64,000 bases of DNA from JADFQT01 sp965216025 (lineage in GTDB: Bacteria; Chloroflexota; Dehalococcoidia; Lucifugimonadales; UBA3495): contig CBDCEX010000012.1 of assembly GCA_965216025.1 (NCBI GenBank), positions 124,001 through 188,000 on the forward strand, given 5' to 3'. Shown here piece by piece: positions 44,021 to 52,969 of this stretch. The stretch's first letter is position 1. Each line of letters begins with the position of its first letter. A program made the translations under genes and the position numbers. The notes beneath the pieces are model-generated. The model was not told where the DNA came from. It made no database searches and saw only the letters and a program-made list of their open reading frames with translations.

Positions 44021-44734
44021 CTAACCCTTGAGGTGCTGAGAGAAAAACTCCAACGTCCGGGGCCAGGAGGCGTCGGCGGCCTCCTTGTAGTACCGCTCCG
44101 TGGTGAAATCCATGAAGCCATGGTTCGCCCCGGGGTAGGTGTAGAACTGATGCGATATCCCCAGCCTGGTTAATTCGTCGTCGTATTTCCGCATGTCGTC
44201 TTGCGAGGGATTTGCGTCGACTTCACCGAAATGGAAGAGCACCGGGCACTTGATGCCGCTGGTGAGGTCATAAGGCGTCTGGGTTGTATCTCCCCAGGTA
44301 GCCTGGATGTTCCCACCGTAGTAGGGAACCGCGGCCTTGATGTTGGAGTTGGTCGCGGCCCCCAGCCAGGCCTCGCGGCCCCCCATGCAGAAGCCGGTGA
44401 TTCCGATACGCTGGCCGTCGATGGCCGGGTGGTTTTGCAGCCAATCCACGGTGGCGTTGATGTCGGCGATGGTCTGCGGATCGCTGAGAAGCTCCCGCCG
44501 GGTCAGGCCGCTGCTCTGCACTTGTTCCTCGGTAATTCGGTGAAACAGGTCGGGGGCCGTTCCGGCGAAGCCCGCCTCGGCCAAGCGGTCGCAGATGGTT
44601 TGGATAAACTTGTCTACGCCGCCGCCGTGCTGACTCACGATCACCGCTGGGAAGGGACCGGAGCCGCTGGGGGCGCTGGTGTAGACATCCATCTCCTGCC
44701 CGTCTACAGAAATCTTCTCCCAGAAGGAAGGCAT
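44021..44734 (-). CDS. Dienelactone hydrolase family protein, paralogue 2
   Basis: 237 residues. Same plan as paralogue 1: GITGFCMGGREAWLG, VLFHFGEVDANPSQ, YPGANHGFMDF. The two differ throughout, mostly in the middle (SSGLTRRELLSDPQT against GGSRPIQHLRDTE), so the duplication is not recent. The small gap of 57 bp and shared direction suggest an operon. Confidence 0.93.
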   Translation of the reverse strand: MPSFWEKISVDGQEMDVYTSAPSGSGPFPAVIVSQHGGGVDKFIQTICDRLAEAGFAGTAPDLFHRITEEQVQSSGLTRRELLSDPQTIADINATVDWLQNHPAIDGQRIGITGFCMGGREAWLGAATNSNIKAAVPYYGGNIQATWGDTTQTPYDLTSGIKCPVLFHFGEVDANPSQDDMRKYDDELTRLGISHQFYTYPGANHGFMDFTTERYYKEAADASWPRTLEFFSQHLKG

Positions 44735-44938
44735 CGCTGTTACCTCCGGATATAGGCCAAATTTAGGATTGATGCTGGAGTATGAACAGGGCGATTCTAG
44801 CAGAAATGGTGAACCGGGGCATCAAATACCATCCAGCCGCTAGGTTGCCTAGCTGGCCCAACTTTCATCCAAAACCAATCCAAAACCAAGGGAACATTTC
44901 ATTTCGGTTCTGGCGAGGGTTTTTTACCCCACGTCCTG

Positions 44939-46273
44939 CTACAGCAGTCCCTCCTCCCTGACGTCGGCCAAGGTCCTCTCGAAGGCAGCCAGGGTATCGT
45001 CGATGTCATTTTCCGTGTGGGTCGCGGAGACCAGGAAAGCGTCCCGTCCCATGATGTCCACGCCCAGGTTCTGCATCCCGCGCTTCAGGGCGGTCACGGC
45101 GGGAGCGGCCACGGCCTGCTTAATACCGGCGTGGGACATGGTGCAGATCTCCCGGTCGCAGTCGCAGTCGGCCAGCACCAGGTGGATCATGGATGCGATC
45201 CCGTGGGCGTGCCCGGCTACCTCCATCTTGCCCAGAAGCTCATTGAGGCCCCGCTTCAGCCGCTGGGCCAGGTTGTCGGCCTGCTGGTTTATGGGCTGGC
45301 TCGCGATGAGTTCCAGGCAGGTGGCTCCGGCCACCGCCGAGAGGGGGTTGGCGTTGAAAGTGCCGGGGTGGTAAACCCGGTGCTGATTGTCCCACTCCGG
45401 GTCGCCCCGATGGGAGATCATGTCGACAATATCCCCCTTGCCGCCGACAGCGCCTCCGGGAAGAGCGCCGGCCACGATCTTGGCCATGGTGGTCAAGTCG
45501 GGGGTGACGTCATAGCGGGTTTGGGCGCCGCCCGCTGAGGCGCGGAACCCGGTTACCACTTCGTCAAAGATCAGCACCAGGCCGTGTTGGCTGGTCAATT
45601 CCCTGAGCCCCTGAAGGTAGTTGGGGGTGTCGAAGGGCAGCTGGCCGTAGTGGGCGCCGGTGGGCTCCAGAATGAGACCGGCGATGTCCTGGTCTCGATT
45701 CAGCGCTTCCTCCACCGCGGTAAGATCGCCGGAGGGGACCACCACCATGCTGGCCCAGCTTTCCGGCGGGACGCCCGGTGCGGGACGGTCCGAACCCGCC
45801 ATGGCATAGTCGTGCCAGCCGTGGAAGTGGTCTTGCAGCTTGATGATTTTGTTTTTACCGGTGTAGGCCCGGGCCAGCCGCATGGCCATCAGGGTGGCTT
45901 CGGTGCCGGAGCTGTGGAAGCGAATCTTCTCGATGGAAGGCACCAGCGCCTTGATGGCCCGAGCCCAGCGCAGCTCCTCGTCGGTGGATGCCCCCAGATG
46001 GGTGCCCCGATATATTTGTTGCGCCACCGCACCGGCGATGTCCGGATGGGAATGACCCAGCAGCAGTGCGCCATGTCCGCATACGTAGTCGATGTATTCG
46101 TTACTGTCCACGTCCCACTTGCGCGGTCCGGCGCCGTGGGTCATGTACAGCGGAAAGGGCTGGGCGTACCGGTTGTCATGGGTGACCCCGCTGGGAAAGG
46201 TCTGAACCGCCTCGGCGTAGCGCTGGGCCGAACCGGGGTGCTGGGATATGTACTGCTCCAAAATGGTGGCCAT
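44939..46273 (-). CDS. Glutamate-1-semialdehyde aminomutase-like aminotransferase (class III)
   Basis: PLP enzyme, 444 residues. DNRYAQPFPLYMTHGAG, VCGHGALLLGHSHPDI, IRFHSSGTEATLMAMRLAR, IFDEVVTGFR (cofactor-binding Asp), and the Lys in TTMAKIVAGALPGGAVGG. It lacks some sequences typical of true HemL and lies with no other heme gene, so it may be another GSA-like transaminase. Start ATG 46273 chosen because the family begins there and GGAGACATC precedes it; TTG 46306 is in frame upstream. Confidence 0.88.
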   Translation of the reverse strand: MATILEQYISQHPGSAQRYAEAVQTFPSGVTHDNRYAQPFPLYMTHGAGPRKWDVDSNEYIDYVCGHGALLLGHSHPDIAGAVAQQIYRGTHLGASTDEELRWARAIKALVPSIEKIRFHSSGTEATLMAMRLARAYTGKNKIIKLQDHFHGWHDYAMAGSDRPAPGVPPESWASMVVVPSGDLTAVEEALNRDQDIAGLILEPTGAHYGQLPFDTPNYLQGLRELTSQHGLVLIFDEVVTGFRASAGGAQTRYDVTPDLTTMAKIVAGALPGGAVGGKGDIVDMISHRGDPEWDNQHRVYHPGTFNANPLSAVAGATCLELIASQPINQQADNLAQRLKRGLNELLGKMEVAGHAHGIASMIHLVLADCDCDREICTMSHAGIKQAVAAPAVTALKRGMQNLGVDIMGRDAFLVSATHTENDIDDTLAAFERTLADVREEGLL

Positions 46274-46511
46274 GATGTCTCCCTGATTCCAACGCGACGA
46301 TTTCAATGCGATACAACATGAGATATGATCCCCCGTAGTTATTGCGCCGATCTGGGCCTATATAATATCCTATGTCCATAGTGGGCGGCTATGCCGTCGA
46401 TCGCCGCTGCGTTCGTTGAAGGAGTGTTCGCCGCCGCCAGCTTTGGTCCTACTTGTATCAGCACCTTTGATAACCTGGGGGCGAACCGGGTCGTAGCACC
46501 TGGTGTTTCGG

Positions 46512-46540
46512 TTGACACCAAGGCTCCGTTAGATTACATT
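46512..46540 (+). promoter_or_regulatory. Sigma70-type promoter for the DUF1800 cluster
   Basis: TTGACA, 17 nt, TACATT; a further TATAAT follows 10 nt later. It lies in the intergenic gap 46274-46695, which otherwise holds no gene, and faces the DUF1800 gene about 155 nt away. Confidence 0.6.
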
Positions 46541-46695
46541 ATTCTTTCCTTATAATGACTACGCAAGAGCGCCCGACACGATACCCCTAAGCCATGCGGC
46601 AATTGTAGGGGTGTTCTTGCAGGTGGATTACCAGGGGGAGGACCCCGGTTTCCAGCGCGCCCCGGATTCGAGATATTAAATGTGAGGAGGCCTAC

Positions 46696-48117
46696 ATGCC
46701 GGAACAAGATATCGCTTTGATGGCTCACCTGCTGCGGCGAGCCGGCTTTGGCGCCAGTCGTGCCGAGATTGAAGCTAAAGCGGCCCAGGGTTATGAGGCT
46801 GCCGTGGCGGAGTTGCTCCATCCCTTGGGCCAGCCGACCATCGACGAAGACCTTATGCTTCGTTACCATCCGACCTACAATCATGCGGGAGCCATCGAAA
46901 TCAACACCCAAATGTGGGTGTACCGCATGATCAACAGCCCCCGCCAGCTCCAGGAAAAGATGTCCCTGTTCTGGCACATGATCTTCTGCGCCGGCCACAG
47001 CAAAATCGACAGCGGCGAAGAGATGGGCCTGATGATTGCCATGTTCCGGGAGCACGGTATGGGCAATTTCCGGGACCTGCTGGTGCGCCTTTCCACCAAC
47101 CCAGGGATGATGTATTACCTGGATAACTCGGAGAGCCACAAGGCCAACCTGAATGAAAACTACGGTAGGGAGCTGCTGGAGCTGTTCTCCGTGGGTGTGG
47201 GCAAGGATGAGGAGTTCAACTACTCGGAGGACGACGTAAAGGCCTGCGCCCATGCCTTCACCGGCTGGAATGTAGCGCCGGCTTACCCACCCTTCCCCCA
47301 CGGCCGCAGCCCCTGGGAGTTCCGTTTCGACCCGGCCGACCATGACGATGGGGTAAAGACCTTCATGGGGGAGACCGGCCCGTGGAACGGTAACGACATC
47401 ATCGAGATCATCTGCAAGCAGCCGGGGACCGCCCGGTTTGTTTCCAGGCATCTTTACAACTTCTTTGTCGCTGATGAAGTGCCGGTTCCTTCCTGGCGCC
47501 AGACCCCTCCTAGAGACCCGGAGACCATCGAAAAGCTGGAAAAAGCCTACTTCGATTCCGGCTATGACCTGACCGAAATGCTGCGGGTGCTGTTTAATTC
47601 TGAGGGATTCAAGGACGCCCGATTCGCCAAGGTCAAGAATCCGGCCGAGATGGTGGTGGGCACCATGCGCCTGGTGGGTGAGCACCGGGATGAGATCAAG
47701 CCCGGCCTCTTCGAGATTTGCCAGGAGCCCAAGTACATGGGCATGGATCTGATGAACCCCCCTACGGTGGAGGGCTGGCATACCGGCCACGAGTGGATCG
47801 ACAGCGGAACGCTGGTAGAGCGCATAAACTTTGCCGCCGATTACTTGGGGCAGACCCATTTACAAGGGGTTCAGACCATGATTTCCAATTTGATGGACCA
47901 GGGCGCCAGCCTGTCTCCCCAGCAGTTTGTCGAGGGATGTATCGATCAAGTCGGGTGCCTGAACATCACCGATGACACCCGTCAGGAACTGCTGGCTCAC
48001 GTGCAGCGTGAGGGAGACTTACGCCACGGCACCGACGTCGAGCATGGCGAATTTGTCCGCAGGACGGGAGAAATGTTCCAGATGCTGGCGGCGACTTCCG
48101 AATTCCAGTTCGAGTAA
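46696..48117 (+). CDS. DUF1800 family protein
   Basis: 473 residues. Family markers: AHLLRRAGFGASRAEIE at the start, EKMSLFWHMIFCAGHSKID, LNENYGRELLELFSVGVGK and AFTGWNVA; the end has PAEMVVGTMRLVG and MGMDLMNPPTVEGW. DUF1800 is a secreted-type family often found with DUF1501, role unknown. No clear signal peptide is seen here: it begins MPEQDIALMAHLLRR. Strong GAGGAGG-type site. First gene of a three-gene run. Confidence 0.9.
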   Translation: MPEQDIALMAHLLRRAGFGASRAEIEAKAAQGYEAAVAELLHPLGQPTIDEDLMLRYHPTYNHAGAIEINTQMWVYRMINSPRQLQEKMSLFWHMIFCAGHSKIDSGEEMGLMIAMFREHGMGNFRDLLVRLSTNPGMMYYLDNSESHKANLNENYGRELLELFSVGVGKDEEFNYSEDDVKACAHAFTGWNVAPAYPPFPHGRSPWEFRFDPADHDDGVKTFMGETGPWNGNDIIEIICKQPGTARFVSRHLYNFFVADEVPVPSWRQTPPRDPETIEKLEKAYFDSGYDLTEMLRVLFNSEGFKDARFAKVKNPAEMVVGTMRLVGEHRDEIKPGLFEICQEPKYMGMDLMNPPTVEGWHTGHEWIDSGTLVERINFAADYLGQTHLQGVQTMISNLMDQGASLSPQQFVEGCIDQVGCLNITDDTRQELLAHVQREGDLRHGTDVEHGEFVRRTGEMFQMLAATSEFQFE

Positions 48118-48176
48118 ACCCGGAATGATTTAAACCCGGGATAATTAACGCGTAAGCTTAAACGGAGGCAAATTTC

Positions 48177-49313
48177 ATGGTTTCTACCAAGAAGGATAAC
48201 GTCCTGGCAGTGCTGTCTCTCTCCGGCGGCAACGACGGCCTGAATACTGTCATTCCCTATAACAACGGCCTTTACCGAGATTACCGGCCGACGCTGAGTC
48301 TAGGCGATAATCAGGTCATCCCCCTCAACGACGAAATTGGCCTGCACCCCGCCATGGGTCCTCTCAAGAGATTCTGGGATGCCGGCAAGCTGGCCGTATT
48401 CCTGGGTATCGGTTATCCCAGTCCCAGCTACTCCCACTTCCGCTCTATGGATATCTGGCACACCTGCGAGCCCGACAAGGTGGGCGTGGAAGGCTGGCTG
48501 GGCCAGGTTATCAAAAATATAGACCCCAATGCTGAAAACGTCCTGACCGGAGTCAACTTCGGCCGGGGGCTCCCCCGGGCCTTGGCCAAGGAAGGCGTGC
48601 CGGTAGCCTCAGTGGGCAACCTGGAAACCTACGGTCTGCTCACCGGCATTGAGGGCGATGACCAGCGCTCCCAGGCCCTGGACGTCTTCGGCCGCATGTA
48701 CGGCCCTACCATTGGCTCCAGCTACACCCTGGATTACATTCGCCGCACCGGCACCGACGCGCTGAAGGGCGCCGACATCTTGGCCACCGCGCCGGACAAG
48801 TACACCTCCAAGGTGGAGTATTCTGCCACTGCCATCGGGCAATACATGAAGAACATCGCCCAGACCCATCTGGCCGAGTTCGGCACCCGCGTCCTGTTTA
48901 CCACCTCCCCTTACAACGGCTTCGACACCCACGCCAACCAGGCCTCGGACCACGCTAGGCTGTGGACCGATGTGTCCAACACCGTTGAAACCTTCATGGA
49001 GGATCTGCGGGATCACCAGGCCAGCGATAACGTTTTGCTGTTCATGTTCTCGGAGTTCGGTCGCCGCGTTGTCGACAACGGCTCCGGCACCGACCACGGC
49101 GCGGGCAGCGTGGCCTTTGTGGTGGGCGAGCATGTCAAGGGCGGGGTTTACGGCACCTATCCCTCCTTGGAGCCCAGCGAGCAAGAGGAGGGCGGCAACC
49201 TCAAATCGTCGATGGACTTCCGGTCCGTATACACCACTATCTTGGAAGACTGGATGCACATGGACCCGGTACCCATAGTTGGTGGTAACTACGAGAAGAT
49301 TCCTTTTCTGTAA
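48177..49313 (+). CDS. DUF1501 family protein
   Basis: 378 residues; alkaline phosphatase/sulfatase-like fold by family. Visible: AVLSLSGGNDGLNTVIPYNN, LHPAMGPLKRFWDAG, SYSHFRSMDIWHT, GFDTHANQ, MFSEFGRRV and DHGAGSVAFVVG, with metal-site residues in those blocks. DUF1501 members usually carry a Tat signal; this one starts directly with MVSTKKDNVLAVLSLSGG, so it lacks one. Good GGAGG site. 59 bp after DUF1800. Confidence 0.9.
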   Translation: MVSTKKDNVLAVLSLSGGNDGLNTVIPYNNGLYRDYRPTLSLGDNQVIPLNDEIGLHPAMGPLKRFWDAGKLAVFLGIGYPSPSYSHFRSMDIWHTCEPDKVGVEGWLGQVIKNIDPNAENVLTGVNFGRGLPRALAKEGVPVASVGNLETYGLLTGIEGDDQRSQALDVFGRMYGPTIGSSYTLDYIRRTGTDALKGADILATAPDKYTSKVEYSATAIGQYMKNIAQTHLAEFGTRVLFTTSPYNGFDTHANQASDHARLWTDVSNTVETFMEDLRDHQASDNVLLFMFSEFGRRVVDNGSGTDHGAGSVAFVVGEHVKGGVYGTYPSLEPSEQEEGGNLKSSMDFRSVYTTILEDWMHMDPVPIVGGNYEKIPFL

Positions 49314-49421
49314 CCCAGGAGCCTTTAACACCGGTATTTGAGCCGTACCTAAGGGACCGGGCCTCGCCGGTGGCGGAAGTTCTGGCCCACATGTAATGAC
49401 GTTTACTATGAGGTACTGACA

Positions 49422-50429
49422 ATGAGCACTCACTTCTTTGGGCTAAAGGATTGGACCTTTACCTATAGCCACTCCATCGGCCGTAACGAATTTGCCGGCA
49501 CGGGATTTCGTAACCCGGTGTCCCTGGCTTTGGCAGCCGACGATGTGGTGTACGTCCTGAACCGGTCCTATGAAAACCGGCTCGATGGGCTACGGGTAAC
49601 CGTCTGCACCATGAACGAGGAATACATCAGCGAGTTCGGCTCCTATGGGGAGGGTGACGGCCAGTTTGTTTGGCCCACCGCCATTGCGGTGGATGCCGGC
49701 GAAAATGTTTATGTCGCCGACGAATGGCTGAATCGAATCACGATTTACGACAAGGACGGGGAGTACCTGCGCAAGTGGGGTACTGCCGGTTCGGGCGACG
49801 GCGAGTTGAACAAGCCCGCCGGAATGGTGTTAACCCCCGACGGAAATATGCTGTTGGCGGACAGTGGCAATCACCGGGTCCAGAAATTTACCCTGGATGG
49901 CCAGTACATTAGCCAGTTTGGCAGCTTGGGCGACGGTCCAGGACAGTTTAACCTGCCCTGGGGAATTACCCTGGATCGGGAGGGTCTGATCTACGTCGCG
50001 GACTGGCGCAACGACCGGATTCAGCAGTTCAACGGCGAGGGCCAGTGGCAGGCCACCTTCGGCCAGTCCGGGAGTGGCGTGGGTCAGTTCAAACGGCCCA
50101 GCGATGTAGCGGTGGATCAAGACGGTCTGATTTATGTGGCCGACCGGCAGAACGACCGGGTGCAGATATTGGCTCCCGACGGACGGTTCGTCAGCGCCCT
50201 TTATGGCGACCACCAGCTGTCCCAGTGGGGCAAGGAGAAGCTGCTGTCCAACCCGGATATGATCCGGCAGCGGGCGTTGGCCGTAGCCAACGACAACCAG
50301 GCCTTTGAGAAGGCCCTTTCCAACCCCTGCGCGGTGAACGTGGATGACCAGGGTAGGATATGCGTGTTGGATCATACCCGTGGACGCATTCAGGTCTACC
50401 AGAAATCCAAGGATGCGGTCCTGGTGTAA
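49422..50429 (+). CDS. NHL-repeat beta-propeller protein
   Basis: 335 residues with about five NHL-type repeats: VYVADEWLNRITIYDKDG, LLADSGNHRVQKFTLDG, IYVADWRNDRIQQFNG, IYVADRQNDRVQIL, and a last one near VLDHTRGRIQVYQ. Linking pieces have the pattern GSGDGELNKPAGMVL. No signal peptide is seen. Third gene in the DUF1800-DUF1501 run, so probably part of the same complex (inference). Confidence 0.88.
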   Translation: MSTHFFGLKDWTFTYSHSIGRNEFAGTGFRNPVSLALAADDVVYVLNRSYENRLDGLRVTVCTMNEEYISEFGSYGEGDGQFVWPTAIAVDAGENVYVADEWLNRITIYDKDGEYLRKWGTAGSGDGELNKPAGMVLTPDGNMLLADSGNHRVQKFTLDGQYISQFGSLGDGPGQFNLPWGITLDREGLIYVADWRNDRIQQFNGEGQWQATFGQSGSGVGQFKRPSDVAVDQDGLIYVADRQNDRVQILAPDGRFVSALYGDHQLSQWGKEKLLSNPDMIRQRALAVANDNQAFEKALSNPCAVNVDDQGRICVLDHTRGRIQVYQKSKDAVLV

Positions 50430-50491
50430 CCCTGCCCTGTTTTAATCCCCAGTGGACCCGCCTGCCGGGAAACTATAATCACCGTACTAAA

Positions 50492-50529
50492 AACACCGGA
50501 AGGACGCTGAATGATGTCCTTCCGGTGTT
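50492..50529 (+). terminator. Hairpin terminator of the NHL cluster
   Basis: AACACCGGAAGGAC - loop - GTCCTTCCGGTGTT, perfect 14-bp stem followed by TGCTTTAT. Placed 63 nt after the NHL stop. Confidence 0.75.
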
Positions 50530-50567
50530 GCTTTATCGCTGGACGGGACCGAACCGTGGCCGTCTTA

Positions 50568-50600
50568 TTCCCGTCTTATTCCCGTCTTATTCCTCGGATC
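50568..50600. repeat. Short tandem repeat (11-bp unit x3)
   Basis: CGTCTTATTCC occurs three times in a row, immediately 3' of a convergent small gene. Likely slippage product. Confidence 0.6.
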
Positions 50601-50602
50601 CC

Positions 50603-50944
50603 TCAGGGCGGCCCTTCAGGCATTCCGGTGTCGATCCAGGTAATGATCTCCGCCACCTCGGTGCGGGCGAGGAAAGGACCCCGTAAGGGCATCTTCCCAT
50701 AGGTGGCCACCGCCCGGGCTAGGGACTTGACCAGCCAGGTGTCTTTTCCCGGCACGCCAGGCTCAATGGAGCGGTAGCCCGACAGAACCGAGTCTTTCAA
50801 TTCTTGAGAAGTCTCCCAGTAATACTCGTGAATCCCCGGATACCCCTCCCGGCCCCACTTCTCTTCCCACCGGATCATAACGCCGTCCAGTATCTCCTTC
50901 ACTCTGGGCCAATAGACGGGGGTTTCCTCCGAGTCGCTACTCAT
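50603..50944 (-). CDS. Cytochrome-c-like protein lacking a heme motif
   Basis: 113 residues. The second half reads GYRSIEPGVPGKDTWLVKSL, then KMPLRGPFLARTEVAEIITW, ending WIDTGMPEG: the usual c-type cytochrome ending seen in planctomycete-type proteins, where MP.GP.L...E...I..WI..G follows the CxxCH heme site. No CxxCH is present, and there is no signal peptide. It may be a decayed or repurposed domain. Confidence 0.55.
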   Translation of the reverse strand: MSSDSEETPVYWPRVKEILDGVMIRWEEKWGREGYPGIHEYYWETSQELKDSVLSGYRSIEPGVPGKDTWLVKSLARAVATYGKMPLRGPFLARTEVAEIITWIDTGMPEGPP

Positions 50945-51000
50945 CCTGGCTGTCTCCTCGCTGACTGTCTCCCCGTTGACGGTTTCCGGGGCTAAAAAAT

Positions 51001-51492
51001 CTAGACCGGGTGCTCGTTCACCGACTCCTGCTTGAGCAACTCCAGGGCGTGGGGCAACACCGCTTTAACCACATCCAGGGTTTCTCTCACCCCCTTGGGA
51101 CTGCCGGGCAGAGTGATAATCAGGGTATGGCCCCGAATGCCGGCAACCGATCGGCTCAGCATGGCCATGGGGGTGAATTTCAGGGTTTCCGCCCGCATGG
51201 CTTCGGCCAACCCCGGAACCTCCCGGTCAATGATGGAGAGGCATGCCTCCGGCGTTACGTCGTGCTGTCCCAGGCCGGTGCCGCCGGTGCTCACAATCAG
51301 GTCTACTTCCGGATCATCGGCCCACTCGACCATCCTTTGGGCGATGGTCTCCTGCTCATCCGAGACCACTTCGTACCGCACGGTTTGGTACTCGGGAGGA
51401 GCCAAAACCTCTTTGATGGCCTCTCCGCTAGTGTCCTCGCGCTGGCCGTAAAAACCGGATGTACTGACGGTCAAAACCGCTAAGCCGAACAT
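51001..51492 (-). CDS. MogA/MoaB-like molybdopterin-binding protein
   Basis: 163 residues. FGLAVLTVSTSGFYGQREDTSG is the family opening, then VDLIVSTGGTGLGQHDVTPE (the molybdopterin-binding motif TGGTG...D.TPE) and LPGSPKGVRE near the end. The family inserts or adenylates molybdopterin on the way to molybdenum cofactor. ATG 51492 has GGGGAGG upstream; the frame is open to 51531. MogA and MoaB cannot be separated by eye. Confidence 0.9.
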   Translation of the reverse strand: MFGLAVLTVSTSGFYGQREDTSGEAIKEVLAPPEYQTVRYEVVSDEQETIAQRMVEWADDPEVDLIVSTGGTGLGQHDVTPEACLSIIDREVPGLAEAMRAETLKFTPMAMLSRSVAGIRGHTLIITLPGSPKGVRETLDVVKAVLPHALELLKQESVNEHPV

Positions 51493-51689
51493 AGCTGCCT
51501 CCCCAGCCCATGATACCACAGCCACTTTCAAGGAAATACCTGGGGAAAAGTCTGCCGCATTGACAAGGAATTACCCGCCATTTATAGTCACCGGGCGATG
51601 CGCTCGGGGCGTCTAGGCCGACGGGACGGGCGGCTGGGCCTGGCGCCGGCGGGCCTGCCGGGCGAAACTGACATCGAGGGGTAAATTCG

Positions 51690-52025
51690 GTGACTTCCCT
51701 TCCTAATTGCGTATTTTGCCGAATTGTGGCTGGAGAGGAACCAGCCCGAGTTCGCTATGTGGACGAAGAGATAATCGCCATAGTTAATAAGCTGACCTGG
51801 GTGCCGCTCATGCTGCTGGTGATGCCCAAGAGTCACCTGACCCAGCTGGAGGTTTGGAGCGACGGGGTGATGAACCGGATGGGAAAGGTGGCGACGGACC
51901 TGGGCTGCATGTACGCTCCCGGTGGCTTTCGGATTCTGTCCAACTTTGGGCCCGACGGCCTGCAAAGCCAGAGCCACGGGCATATCCACGTAATTGGTGG
52001 CATACCTCTGGGACAGTATGCCTAA
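51690..52025 (+). CDS. HIT-family nucleotide hydrolase
   Basis: 111 residues. CVFCRIVAGEEPARVRYVDEE with the zinc-type Cys pair at the start and SHGHIHVIGG at the end, the HIT histidine triad. Members hydrolyse nucleotide-phosphoramidates or dinucleoside polyphosphates. Start ATG or nearby; substrate unknown. Confidence 0.9.
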   Translation: MTSLPNCVFCRIVAGEEPARVRYVDEEIIAIVNKLTWVPLMLLVMPKSHLTQLEVWSDGVMNRMGKVATDLGCMYAPGGFRILSNFGPDGLQSQSHGHIHVIGGIPLGQYA

Positions 52026-52068
52026 TGCGGCGCACTACGACCGGTTAATGTATTAGGATGTCGCTAGG

Positions 52069-52902
52069 ATGAATGCCAGATATAGTCCAGGCCAAATCCG
52101 CAGCTTCTTTGATGACTATGGAGAACGGGAATGGGAACGTTTCCAAGCCGACCCCGCTGCCGTCGTTAGCCTACACCTTCATACCCGGTATCTTCAGAGA
52201 TACATCCAAGCTGGTAACACAGTGCTGGATGCTGGAGCAGGTCCAGGGCGTTTTACGATTGAATTGGCCAAGTTAGGCGCCATTATAAGCGTGGGTGACA
52301 TTTCACCGCGACAGCTTGAAATAAACAGCCAAAAGGTGCAGAACGCGGGATTTGAACATGCTGTGGTTAAGCGGGAGGTGCTAGACATCACCGACCTGTC
52401 TGAATACCTCAGCCAAATGTTCGATGCGGTGATTGCTTACGGCGGCCCCTTAAGCTACGTCTTTGACCGCGCTGATGACGCAATTGATGAACTGTTACGG
52501 GTTATCAAGCCGAGAGGTCATCTATTACTGAGTGTAATGTCCCTGCTGGGAAGCACTCGAAAGCTGCTGCCTGGTATCCTATCGGATGTCGGTCAATACG
52601 GGCTGGAAAAGGTCCAGCAGTTGTTAGGGACTGGCGACCACCACGGAGCCCTGGCCCTAGGGCACAACTGCCACCTCTACCGCTGGACGGAGCTAAAAGA
52701 GGTTCTTAGCCGCCATCCCTGTCGTATAGTGGCAGCATCTGCTGCAAACTTCCTCTCTGTTGGTAATGGTGATGTGCTGGAGCAGGTAAAGGAAGATGCC
52801 AAGGTCTGGGCTGCTTTTCTACATTGGGAAGAGGAGTTCTGCGCGGTGCCTGCTGCCCTGGACGGAGGTACCCACATCATTGTTGTGGCTCAGCGCACCT
52901 AA
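52069..52902 (+). CDS. SAM-dependent methyltransferase (class I)
   Basis: 277 residues. SAM-binding motif TVLDAGAGPGRFTIELAKLG, then VGDISPRQLEINSQK, and YGGPLSYVFDRADDAIDELL. Following LLRVIKPRGHLLLSV. The target is unknown. The gene begins soon after the HIT gene on the same strand. Confidence 0.88.
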   Translation: MNARYSPGQIRSFFDDYGEREWERFQADPAAVVSLHLHTRYLQRYIQAGNTVLDAGAGPGRFTIELAKLGAIISVGDISPRQLEINSQKVQNAGFEHAVVKREVLDITDLSEYLSQMFDAVIAYGGPLSYVFDRADDAIDELLRVIKPRGHLLLSVMSLLGSTRKLLPGILSDVGQYGLEKVQQLLGTGDHHGALALGHNCHLYRWTELKEVLSRHPCRIVAASAANFLSVGNGDVLEQVKEDAKVWAAFLHWEEEFCAVPAALDGGTHIIVVAQRT

Positions 52903-52969
52903 TGTGAGCAGGCTGGCGGGGAGAGCTGACTGTAGGGGTTCACGCCGCAGAAGAAGGAGAAGATTTATC

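Noticed and set aside
46534..47859. 441-codon minus-strand frame
   Set aside because: Antisense to the DUF1800 gene, which carries the recognisable family motifs.
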